In this document: piece after piece, positions 1-5,020 of the stretch
Layout of the letters: every line of letters begins with the position of its first letter
Position numbering within the stretch: position 1 is the first letter of the stretch
Assembly: GCA_003225655.1 (NCBI GenBank)
Contig: QIAW01000381.1
Location: 11,032 to 16,745 of the forward strand
DNA length: 5,714 nt
Source: Acidobacteriota bacterium
Lineage (GTDB): Bacteria; Acidobacteriota; Terriglobia; Terriglobales; Acidobacteriaceae
Direction: 5' to 3'
Translations under genes and position numbers: made by a program
Notes under the pieces: model-generated
What the model was told of the DNA's origin: nothing
Databases searched by the model: none
Seen by the model: the letters and a program-made list of their open reading frames with translations, nothing else

Positions 1-1871
1 GCGGGCTTTGTTGCCGGAGCTGAATCTTGCGCCAGGGTCGTGGTTCTGCTATTGGCAGGTTCGCTCTCGGCAATGGCTGCGGCGTCACCCAGGCGGTCGG
101 GCGAGCTGTCGTTGGTTTCTTCGGGCTTGACTGAGGCGCGCAGCAATTGGCGCCGGCGCTCGTTAATTTCCGCATCATGGGGCACGTTCAGATATTCCAG
201 TGTCTGCTGTGCCACGCGGGCAAACACTGGTGCGGCGGCGCTTCCGCCCTCGTGCTCACCTTGGGGCGAATCGAGGATCACTTCCACGGAAATCGCAGGG
301 TTATTGATGGGAGCAAAGCCGGCAAAAGAGGCGATGTAATTCGTGCGTGAATAGGTGCCGCTGTGGGGGTCAATTTTTTGTGCTGTCCCGGTTTTGCCGG
401 CAGAGGTGTAGCCATCAAGAATGGCGCGCTTGCCGGTTCCGTAGAGCACGACGCCTTCGAGCATCCTCTTCATCTCCGCGGCAGTAAGAGTGGAAATCAC
501 CCGGTGCTGCTGGCCGGGATGAAATACCACTTTCTGCGGGCCGCCTTCTGCAGTCTTACCCGGCTCTAGAGCCCCAGCGACCAACCGGGGAGCAGTATAG
601 ACGCCATCATTAGCGATGGTCGAAATCATAGAGACCAGTTGCAGGGCCGAGACGCCAATCTCCTGTCCCATCGAGATTGCCCCAATGGAGACTTTGGACC
701 ATCGGTTCACCGGCTTGGTGAGGCCGCGGGTCTCGCCGGGCAACTCGATGCCTGTAGGGCGTCCAAAACCGAAGGCGCGGATGTACTGGTCAAAGCGCTC
801 ATCGCCCAACCGCAGAGCAACCTTGATCGCGCCCACATCGCTGGACAGGGCGAGAATTTGCGACACGCTCAGCGCGCCGAACGGCTTGTGATCGTGGATG
901 CGCAGATTGTTAATCATGATCGAACCGTTCTCGCAATCAAAGATCTCTTCCGGCGTGGTGAGCTTTTCTTCCAGCGCCGCCGCCAGGGTGACAACCTTGA
1001 AAGTGGAGCCGGGCTCGTATACGTCGCTGACGGCGCGGTTCTTGAGCGCCTGAGCGTCACTCTTGCTGAAGGCATTGGCATTGAATGTCGGATAGTTGGC
1101 CAGCGCCAGAATCTCGCCGGTGCGTGGATTCTGCACGATCACGGTGCCGGCAAGGGCGTGTGTCTGCTTCATGGCCGCATTCAGCTCGCGCTCAGCCAGA
1201 TATTGGATCTTTTCGTCGATGGTGAGCACCAGGTTTTCACCACTCTCGGGCCGGCGCTCGACGCGGCCAAGCCACTTGCGGCGCGCGTCCATGGAGATGA
1301 GCATCTTGCCCGGCTTGCCGCGCAGGCGCGAGTCGAAGCTCCGCTCCAGGCCGCCCAAGCCCTCATCATCCAAGCCGACGTAGCCCAGAGTCTGTGCCGC
1401 CAGCTCGCGCTTAGGATAGTAGCGCTTCGATTCCTTCTGGAAATTGATGCCCTTCAAGTTCAAAGCGCGAATACGGTCGCTGGTGGAAGCGTCCACTTTA
1501 CGCGCAATCCAAGCGAAGCTATGCGAAGACTTCATGCGCGCCAGAAGCTCATGCGGATCTTCCTGAAGAATCCTGCCCAAGAGGGAAGCGGTCGTCGCCT
1601 GGTCAGGGACTTCACTGGGCACCGCGTAAATGGAATCCACCTCAATCGACATGGCCAGCTCGTGTCCATTGCGGTCGTAGATGATGCCGCGGCTGGGGGC
1701 TACATCAATGGTGCGCTGCTGCTGGCGTGCGGCGCGCTGGACAAAATCTCCATAAGAGAAAATCTGCAGATAAACCAGGCGGCCACAGATGACGAGCAGC
1801 CATAGAACAAGAATGCCGGCGAAGATGAGGAGCCGTTGCAGCGGGCTGAGAGAATTAGCTTTTACTGCCAT
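1..1871 (-). CDS. ftsI: FtsI/PBP3-type septal peptidoglycan transpeptidase, 3' end cut by window
   Basis: Class B penicillin-binding protein that cross-links septal peptidoglycan in the periplasm as part of the divisome. About 623 codons are present without a stop. Residues about 14-35 form one membrane anchor after a short cytoplasmic tail, followed by GRLVYLQ. The PBP dimerisation signature SRGIIYDRNG lies at 60-69. The transpeptidase domain has the acylation motif STFK at 289-292 (after EPG) and KTGTAQK at 493-499. The second motif reads SSD (343-345) where most PBPs have SxN. The ATG at 1871 is fixed because an in-frame TAA directly precedes it; the next in-frame Met is residue 74. No clear Shine-Dalgarno is visible. 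After the catalytic domain comes a charged, low-complexity tail (about 560-623) rich in E, A, S and T; a PASTA domain beyond the edge is possible but unseen. Position after ftsL supports ftsI over other class B PBPs. Confidence 0.95.
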   Translation of the reverse strand, partial: MAVKANSLSPLQRLLIFAGILVLWLLVICGRLVYLQIFSYGDFVQRAARQQQRTIDVAPSRGIIYDRNGHELAMSIEVDSIYAVPSEVPDQATTASLLGRILQEDPHELLARMKSSHSFAWIARKVDASTSDRIRALNLKGINFQKESKRYYPKRELAAQTLGYVGLDDEGLGGLERSFDSRLRGKPGKMLISMDARRKWLGRVERRPESGENLVLTIDEKIQYLAERELNAAMKQTHALAGTVIVQNPRTGEILALANYPTFNANAFSKSDAQALKNRAVSDVYEPGSTFKVVTLAAALEEKLTTPEEIFDCENGSIMINNLRIHDHKPFGALSVSQILALSSDVGAIKVALRLGDERFDQYIRAFGFGRPTGIELPGETRGLTKPVNRWSKVSIGAISMGQEIGVSALQLVSMISTIANDGVYTAPRLVAGALEPGKTAEGGPQKVVFHPGQQHRVISTLTAAEMKRMLEGVVLYGTGKRAILDGYTSAGKTGTAQKIDPHSGTYSRTNYIASFAGFAPINNPAISVEVILDSPQGEHEGGSAAAPVFARVAQQTLEYLNVPHDAEINERRRQLLRASVKPEETNDSSPDRLGDAAAIAESEPANSRTTTLAQDSAPATKP

Positions 1872-1911
1872 TTAAGTTTTCAAATACGCTTGCCGGCATC
1901 GAGTCTCGTGT

Positions 1912-1935
1912 GGCACAGCCGTCCCCGGCTGTGCC
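1912..1935. repeat. Perfect 10-bp inverted repeat GGCACAGCCG / CGGCTGTGCC
   Basis: The arms at 1912-1921 and 1926-1935 match perfectly around a 4-base loop. It lies 41 bases upstream of the ftsI start, inside the probable operon transcript. There is no T-run behind it on either strand, so it is unlikely to be an intrinsic terminator. The style is that of dispersed REP-like palindromes in acidobacterial genomes, but only one copy is present here, so its repeat status is an inference. Confidence 0.65.
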
Positions 1936-1998
1936 TGTACAACATTCGAGGTTGCCGCTATCCTCTGGCCGCGAGCACTTAGGCAAACCGGACAGCAA

Positions 1999-2018
1999 AG
2001 ACGTAGCAAGCTACGTCT
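1999..2018. repeat. GACGTAGC palindrome, copy 1
   Basis: Arms AGACGTAGC (1999-2007) and GCTACGTCT (2010-2018) match perfectly around AA. CTAC follows the right arm, as in the fuller unit GTAGAGACGTAGC seen at 3006. This copy has lost the outer left part (GCAA instead of GTAG). It is the same family as the copies at 2850 and 3006. Confidence 0.85.
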
Positions 2019-2043
2019 CTACGAAGCCGTTAATTCAAAACAC

Positions 2044-2080
2044 GAACTGGCGAACACGCAGTTTGCGCGTTCGCCAACTC
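2044..2080 (-). terminator. Strong hairpin after ftsL, possible weak terminator or RNA-processing/stability element
   Basis: In the operon-sense (minus) RNA, 2080-2065 pairs with 2059-2044: 16 consecutive pairs, three of them G-U, around a 5-base loop. In plus-strand RNA the three wobbles become A-C mismatches, so the structure fits transcription in the ftsL to ftsI direction. The hairpin begins 64 bases after the ftsL stop. Only a short UUUU (2040-2037) follows, three bases away from the stem, so full termination is doubtful; ftsI downstream would need read-through or its own promoter. A transcript-stabilising or attenuating role is equally possible. Confidence 0.5.
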
Positions 2081-2144
2081 TGTTACGACCAGCCGTCCAC
2101 TTTGGTTGAAGTTTGGCTGGAAGACCTTATAACCCTGATCCCAG

Positions 2145-2648
2145 CTACCGGGTCAATGTGACGACAGCAATCTCAGAAGCCTGGGCGATCGCGGGTGCGC
2201 CGCCATCATTAGCCGCAGGATCAAGCTGCGTCATCTGGCCTGCTTGGGGCGAACTCAACCCCATGCGCCGGGCTAGCATGTCAATACGCTCGGGATCGCG
2301 CAAGGAAGCCTGCTCCAGATGCAGCGCCTTATTCAGTTCGCTCAAGTTATCCCGCTGTGTCTTGAGGGTTTCAATCTGGTAGCCGTATTCCACCGAGCTG
2401 AAGTGCTGCCAGGCATACGTCATGACCAGGAGAAAGAAGACGCTCATGACAGCGGCCAGCATGGCCATCTCGCGGTTGCGCTTGCGGTCGGCAACTTTGA
2501 CCAGACGGGAGTTGTCAATCTCTTTGGCGAAGTAGAACTCGGGCGTGCCGCTCCAAAAAGAGCTGCGCCGTGCCACGCTTGCGGCGGGCATCCACAGGCC
2601 GGTAAGGGCCTGTCGCCGAACGGGAAATGTCATTGCACGAGCCGCCAT
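2145..2648 (-). CDS. ftsL: FtsL-like divisome protein, single-pass with coiled coil
   Basis: A 167-residue bitopic membrane protein. The N-terminal region (1-61) is cytoplasmic and basic, including an aromatic FYFAKEIDNSR stretch (38-48). One membrane helix spans about 62-80. The periplasmic part starts with a coiled-coil-like helix (about 86-117) and ends in DPERIDMLARRMGL (118-131), a form typical of the FtsL/DivIC family, followed by a short Ala/Gln-rich tail. FtsL acts with FtsB and FtsQ to recruit and activate FtsW/FtsI at the septum. Sequence conservation in FtsL is low, so the call rests on topology, the DPERI-type motif and its place between rsmH and ftsI. The start ATG shares one base with the stop of the upstream small ORF (TAATG), which suggests translational coupling; no strong Shine-Dalgarno is visible. 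The cytoplasmic part is longer than in E. coli FtsL. Confidence 0.88.
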   Translation of the reverse strand: MAARAMTFPVRRQALTGLWMPAASVARRSSFWSGTPEFYFAKEIDNSRLVKVADRKRNREMAMLAAVMSVFFLLVMTYAWQHFSSVEYGYQIETLKTQRDNLSELNKALHLEQASLRDPERIDMLARRMGLSSPQAGQMTQLDPAANDGGAPAIAQASEIAVVTLTR

Positions 2649-2821
2649 TACGCCACCGCCATATGCTGGGTCTGCACCGCTTCATAGATATACGTGGAGT
2701 AGCCCGCGGCATTGAGCACGGCCTTTTTTAACGCGATCTCGATATGACCGCCGGGCTGCGCCTTCTGCTCCACACGCTGCACGCACTGCATGAGTTCTTC
2801 AATCATTGTGCCTGTATACAT
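2648..2821 (-). CDS. Small conserved-looking protein of the dcw cluster, unknown function
   Basis: A 57-residue ORF beginning MYTGTMIEEL. The start at 2821 is preferred because GGGAG lies five bases before it; an in-frame ATG at 2833 would add MGVH and has only a weaker GAGAG upstream. The protein appears soluble, with no membrane segment: an amphipathic helix with acidic and hydrophobic residues (about 6-20), a Gly-Gly turn (24-25), a basic helix (about 27-37) and an aromatic patch YSTYIY (41-46). Its stop TAA overlaps the ftsL ATG by one base, strong evidence that it is translated and coupled to ftsL. I do not recognise a known family or function; a division-related or regulatory role would be guesswork from position. 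Confidence 0.72.
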   Translation of the reverse strand: MYTGTMIEELMQCVQRVEQKAQPGGHIEIALKKAVLNAAGYSTYIYEAVQTQHMAVA

Positions 2822-2849
2822 ATGCACTCCCATTTCACATCTCTCGTAG

Positions 2850-2869
2850 AGACGTAGCTCGCTACGTCT
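2850..2869. repeat. GACGTAGC palindrome, copy 2
   Basis: Arms AGACGTAGC (2850-2858) and GCTACGTCT (2861-2869) match perfectly around TC. The fuller left end GTAG is retained at 2846-2849, but the right end has diverged (TGAT). It lies 28 bases upstream of the small-ORF start. Confidence 0.85.
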
Positions 2870-2911
2870 TGATGGGTCCTACGATTCACCTTTATCACCT
2901 CAGAAAACCTC

Positions 2912-2995
2912 TTCGGGACGGCACCGAATGAGGTTGGAACTTTCTGAGGAACTGCATTTTCGCCCTAAAATCTTGGAAGGCGATGCCGTCCCGAA
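2912..2995. repeat. 12-bp terminal inverted repeat bounding an 84-bp element
   Basis: TTCGGGACGGCA at 2912-2923 is perfectly complementary to TGCCGTCCCGAA at 2984-2995, with 60 bases between. The inside is AT-richer than the surrounding genes and has no ORF. The size and perfect ends resemble a small non-autonomous (MITE-like) or REP-type element. No obvious target-site duplication borders it: CTC on the left against CTT on the right. Mobility is therefore unproven. Confidence 0.65.
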
Positions 2996-3005
2996 CTTTT
3001 TTGCC

Positions 3006-3048
3006 GTAGAGACGTAGCTTTGCTACGTCTCTGATAGCTACGTTCTAC
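3006..3048. repeat. GACGTAGC palindrome, copy 3, with an extra right half
   Basis: The main arms AGAGACGTAGC (3008-3018) and GCTACGTCTCT (3022-3032) match over 11 bp around TTT. A second right half, GCTACGT plus TCTAC (3037-3048), follows at once and could pair with the full left end 3006-3018, leaving one bulged base at 3011. Two mutually exclusive hairpins are thus possible. The extra half ends exactly against the rsmH stop codon. Confidence 0.85.
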
Positions 3049-3999
3049 CTAAATCTTTTCCGCGGCCCGCAACTTGGCGCTGCGGCTGCGCGGGTTGCGC
3101 TCGATTTCCTCCGATTGGGCCGTGACCGGCTTCTTAGTTAGAACGCGGTAAAGGCCCTGGCTTGCACCGGCCCGCAGGGCATCTTTTACGATCCTGTCTT
3201 CCAGGGAGTGGAAGCTGATGACGGCCAGCCTGCCTCCCTTGCCGAGAAGCTGAGGCGCTGATTGCATCAGCGCCTCCAGGTCCTCGAGTTCGCGGTTTAC
3301 GAAGATTCGGATTGCCTGGAAGGTCCGTGTCGCGGGATGAATGCGCTCGTGTTTCATTGGCCGGAGCGCAGCCGATAGAACTTTTACAAGATGAGCGGTA
3401 GTTGTTATCGGCCGCGCCCGGACAATGGCTCTGGCGATTCTCCGCGACCTCCTTTCCTCACCGAATTCGTAAATCACATGGGCGAGCTCTTTTTCGTCCA
3501 TGTGGTTTACCACTTGATCGGCGGTGCGCTCGCTGTGCGGGTCCATACGCATGTCGAGCGGCCCATCCGCCTGAAAACTGAATCCACGCGCGGCATCCGT
3601 GAGCTGCAGGGAACTCAAGCCAAGATCGGCCAGCATGCCATCCACCGAATCTGGAGGAAGCAGCCTGCCCGCCTCCCCAAAGCTCGTATGCAGCAGGGTG
3701 ATGCGGGGCCAGTCTTGCTTGAGCGCAGCCGGCGGGTTCGCCAGCCGCTGCCGTGCTATCTCCAGCGCGTGCGGGTCCTTATCGAGGCCAATCAAATGAC
3801 CCTCGGGGCCGAGGCGCCTTGCGATTTCGTAGCCATGGCCGCCCGCTCCCAGGGTGGCGTCCACATAAGTGCCGCCGCGCCGGATTGCAAGAAAATCGAT
3901 CGCTTCTTTTAAAAGAACTGAAACATGGCCAAACTCGCTGCGGCCGTGTTCTATCCCCTGAGGGACTGATTCCGAACCCGAATCTTCTTCGTCTGTCAC
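3049..3999 (-). CDS. rsmH: 16S rRNA (cytosine(1402)-N(4))-methyltransferase RsmH
   Basis: SAM-dependent methyltransferase (formerly MraW) that N4-methylates C1402 in the ribosomal P site. At 316 residues it has the usual family length. Visible family signatures are GHVSVLLKE (24-32), the SAM-binding VDATLGAGGHG (46-56), GLDKDPHAL (71-79), ADLGLSSLQL (124-133), PLDMRM (147-152), FHSLEDRIVK (263-272) and the C-terminal NPRSRSAKLR (302-311). The start is a GTG at 3999-3997 that shares its first base with the mraZ TAG stop (TAGTG), consistent with coupled translation. There is no better in-frame start before the conserved GHVSVLL, leaving an acidic N-terminal extension of about 23 residues. Confidence 0.97.
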   Translation of the reverse strand: MTDEEDSGSESVPQGIEHGRSEFGHVSVLLKEAIDFLAIRRGGTYVDATLGAGGHGYEIARRLGPEGHLIGLDKDPHALEIARQRLANPPAALKQDWPRITLLHTSFGEAGRLLPPDSVDGMLADLGLSSLQLTDAARGFSFQADGPLDMRMDPHSERTADQVVNHMDEKELAHVIYEFGEERRSRRIARAIVRARPITTTAHLVKVLSAALRPMKHERIHPATRTFQAIRIFVNRELEDLEALMQSAPQLLGKGGRLAVISFHSLEDRIVKDALRAGASQGLYRVLTKKPVTAQSEEIERNPRSRSAKLRAAEKI

Positions 4000-4436
4000 T
4001 AGATGCCCAGCTCGTCGAGTGTCTTTTCATCCTCTGCCGTGAACTGTTCCTCAGCCAGTTGCTTCGAGACTTCCATGCTGCGAACTTCCAGGTACGTCAA
4101 ATTTCCGTACACGGCCACGTCGCCCTTGATTGCGGCGGATTCGCGCAGAATCTGCGGCATCAGCACCCGCCCCTGCGCATCCATTTCCACCATCTGGCCG
4201 TAATAGTTCACTTTGTTCAGAAATCTCTTTTTCGAAGGATTGAAGTTGGACAGCTTGGCCAGCTTCTCCTCGATTCGGCGCCACTCTTCCACTGGATAAA
4301 TCTCCGCAACTTTGCCGTCGCGGCTGGTGATGTAAAACTCCGTGCCATAGCGCTCGTCGATCAGACGCTTGAATTCCGCCGGGACCTTGAGCCGTCCCTT
4401 TTCGTCGACCCGCGCTGGATGATTGCCGCGAAACAT
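3999..4436 (-). CDS. mraZ: Transcriptional regulator MraZ
   Basis: DNA-binding protein of the SpoVT/AbrB fold and first gene of the dcw cluster. At 145 residues it has the usual length. It begins MFRGNHPARVDEKGRLKVP and holds the two family DxxxR motifs, DEKGR (11-15) and DAQGR (86-90), one per AbrB-like half; the second half contains NYYGQMVEMD and RVLMP. Family members form ring-shaped oligomers that bind short direct repeats upstream of their own gene, repressing it in E. coli and activating it in Mycoplasma. A matching repeat array lies upstream here (4592-4606 and 4633-4657). The C-terminal tail (about 121-145) is acidic. Only a weak GGGA precedes the ATG at about nine bases, and its CGGG can pair with CCCG just upstream, which may limit translation. 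Confidence 0.97.
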   Translation of the reverse strand: MFRGNHPARVDEKGRLKVPAEFKRLIDERYGTEFYITSRDGKVAEIYPVEEWRRIEEKLAKLSNFNPSKKRFLNKVNYYGQMVEMDAQGRVLMPQILRESAAIKGDVAVYGNLTYLEVRSMEVSKQLAEEQFTAEDEKTLDELGI

Positions 4437-4476
4437 ATTGCTTTTCCCGATTTACGGGGGTACCTAACCTCTTATA

Positions 4477-4495
4477 GGCCGCTACAATTGCGGCC
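4477..4495 (-). promoter_or_regulatory. Leader hairpin flanked by two TATAAG motifs
   Basis: GGCCGC (4477-4482) and GCGGCC (4490-4495) form a 6-bp stem with a 7-base loop in the mraZ leader. On the minus strand TATAAG occurs on both sides of it. Either could be a -10 hexamer, but neither has a convincing -35 at 16-18 bp. Most likely this is part of the untranslated leader; a second, weaker promoter is an alternative. Confidence 0.35.
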
Positions 4496-4591
4496 CTTAT
4501 ACTGAGTTCAATGGCAAAAAAGGCAGCTATTTCGGTTTTTACTGGTGTTTGGGCGCCGGATGCTGGTGTTTTGCACATTTTTAACAGCTTT

Positions 4592-4606
4592 TCCACTCGC
4601 GACCAC
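4592..4606 (-). promoter_or_regulatory. Secondary pair of putative MraZ boxes
   Basis: On the minus strand GTGGT (4606-4602) and GTGGA (4596-4592) are 10 bp apart. They repeat the pattern of the main cluster and lie 31 bp downstream of it, close to three helical turns, so all five boxes would face the same side of the DNA. The assignment as MraZ sites is an inference from the pattern. Confidence 0.5.
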
Positions 4607-4632
4607 GTCAACATCAGGAAAATGGATAGCTA

Positions 4633-4657
4633 TCCACTTTCTACCACTTTTGACCAC
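4633..4657 (-). promoter_or_regulatory. Putative MraZ operator: three GTGG(T/A) boxes at 10-bp period
   Basis: On the minus strand GTGGT (4657-4653), GTGGT (4647-4643) and GTGGA (4637-4633) recur at exactly 10 bp; the last two are preceded by AAA. MraZ proteins are known to bind three or more short direct repeats with about this period: TGGGN boxes with 5-base spacers in E. coli and AAAGTGK-type units in Mycoplasma. Here the array starts immediately behind the -10 hexamer and covers the predicted start site, which favours repression. Confidence 0.75.
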
Positions 4658-4685
4658 ATCCTACGCCTAAATGGTTGCCTGTCAA
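4658..4685 (-). promoter_or_regulatory. Probable sigma-70-type promoter of the mraZ operon
   Basis: On the minus strand TTGACA (4685-4680, a perfect -35) is followed after 16 bp by TAGGAT (4663-4658, four of six consensus bases). An A6 run lies just upstream of the -35 and could act as an UP element. The predicted start near 4651 gives a leader of about 215 bases. CATCCTAC (4657-4664) and GTAGGATG (4700-4707) bracket the promoter as an inverted repeat. Confidence 0.6.
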
Positions 4686-4838
4686 CAACTTTTTTGTAGG
4701 TAGGATGCTGAAACCGGAGATACTGCCCTAAAGTGGTGCAGTCGGATCAGAAAAGCGCGATGACTTGCGCTCAGAATGGCGGCCACCACAAGATGTTGCG
4801 TTTACCGCGGGGGTGCGAAAAGACAGCTCCAAGCTCAG

Positions 4839-4904
4839 GGTAGTAGCGCCGGCGTCTCGCCGGCTGTCGTGTGGGCATCCTGCCCACGCACGTCTCGCCC
4901 TACC
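4839..4904. repeat. Double-hairpin intergenic repeat
   Basis: Two adjacent hairpins: GCCGGCG/CGCCGGC (4848-4864, loop TCT) and GTGGGCA/TGCCCAC (4871-4887, loop TCC). A 5-bp outer stem, GGTAG (4839-4843) with CTACC (4900-4904), would close them into a three-way junction. There is no T-run for a terminator. It resembles dispersed intergenic repeats of acidobacterial genomes, though only one copy is in view. Confidence 0.6.
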
Positions 4905-4983
4905 ACACAGCTTTCGTTCAAAGAAATATCTCGAAGAATCTTTGGAACGTCTTTACTTTGTGTCCTGTGCGATCCTCCGTGTT

Positions 4984-5012
4984 CTTTGTGGTTAAACCCC
5001 TTTGTGGTTAAA
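4984..5012 (+). repeat. Tandem 13-bp direct repeat CTTTGTGGTTAAA upstream of the winged-helix gene
   Basis: Identical copies lie at 4984-4996 and 5000-5012, separated by three bases (16-bp period). The second ends eight bases before the ATG at 5021. It could be a binding site for the downstream regulator or a fragment of a dispersed repeat; related TTTGTGTCC text precedes it at about 4959. No recognisable Shine-Dalgarno lies between the repeat and the ATG. Confidence 0.6.
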
Positions 5013-5020
5013 TTTCAAAC

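Larger units (their letters stand above)
1872..2144. other. Palindrome-rich gap between ftsL and ftsI
   Basis: No credible gene lies here. In order, the 273 bases hold a GGCACAGCCG hairpin, one copy of the GACGTAGC palindrome, and a 16-bp hairpin after the ftsL stop. Genes at this point of dcw clusters commonly abut or overlap, so a gap of this size filled with inverted repeats suggests inserted small repeats. This is an inference. Confidence 0.7.
2822..3048. other. Palindrome-rich gap between rsmH and the small ORF
   Basis: About 227 bases without a credible gene. Two GACGTAGC palindromes (2850-2869 and 3006-3048) flank a separate 12-bp inverted repeat (2912-2995), a symmetric, composite arrangement. 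The last bases before 2821 hold the ribosome binding site of the small ORF. No clear promoter was found within it. Confidence 0.7.
4437..5020. other. Divergent control region between mraZ and the winged-helix gene
   Basis: A 584-base stretch without a convincing gene. From left to right it contains the mraZ leader with a small hairpin, the putative MraZ boxes, a sigma-70-like promoter, an unassigned stretch (about 4708-4837), a double-hairpin repeat (4839-4904), another unassigned stretch (4905-4983), and a tandem 13-bp direct repeat just before the start of the winged-helix gene. Confidence 0.75.

Noticed and set aside
639..1805. Long 388-codon open frame on the plus strand
   Set aside because: It lies entirely antisense to ftsI, whose catalytic motifs are intact, and its translation shows no family features. 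GC-rich codon bias opens this antisense frame.
1912..1935. GGCACAGCCG hairpin as an intrinsic terminator before ftsI
   Set aside because: There is no T-run on either side, and it would cut ftsI off from its operon.
3753..4505. 250-codon plus-strand open frame across rsmH and mraZ
   Set aside because: It is antisense to two well-supported genes and has no recognisable domain.
4581..4611. Second promoter with TTGACG at 4611-4606
   Set aside because: No reasonable -10 hexamer follows at 16-18 bp; TGTTAA fits only at 19 bp.
4051..4614. 187-codon minus-strand open frame overlapping mraZ
   Set aside because: It overlaps mraZ in another frame, runs into the operator region and shows no domain; MraZ itself matches its family from end to end.
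4592..4657. Short regular repeats considered as a CRISPR array
   Set aside because: The units are about 5-7 bp with 3-5 bp between them, far below CRISPR repeat and spacer lengths, and fit an operator.
4731..4740. AAAGTGGT on the plus strand as a sixth MraZ box
   Set aside because: It is a single box in the opposite orientation and has no partner at 10-bp spacing.
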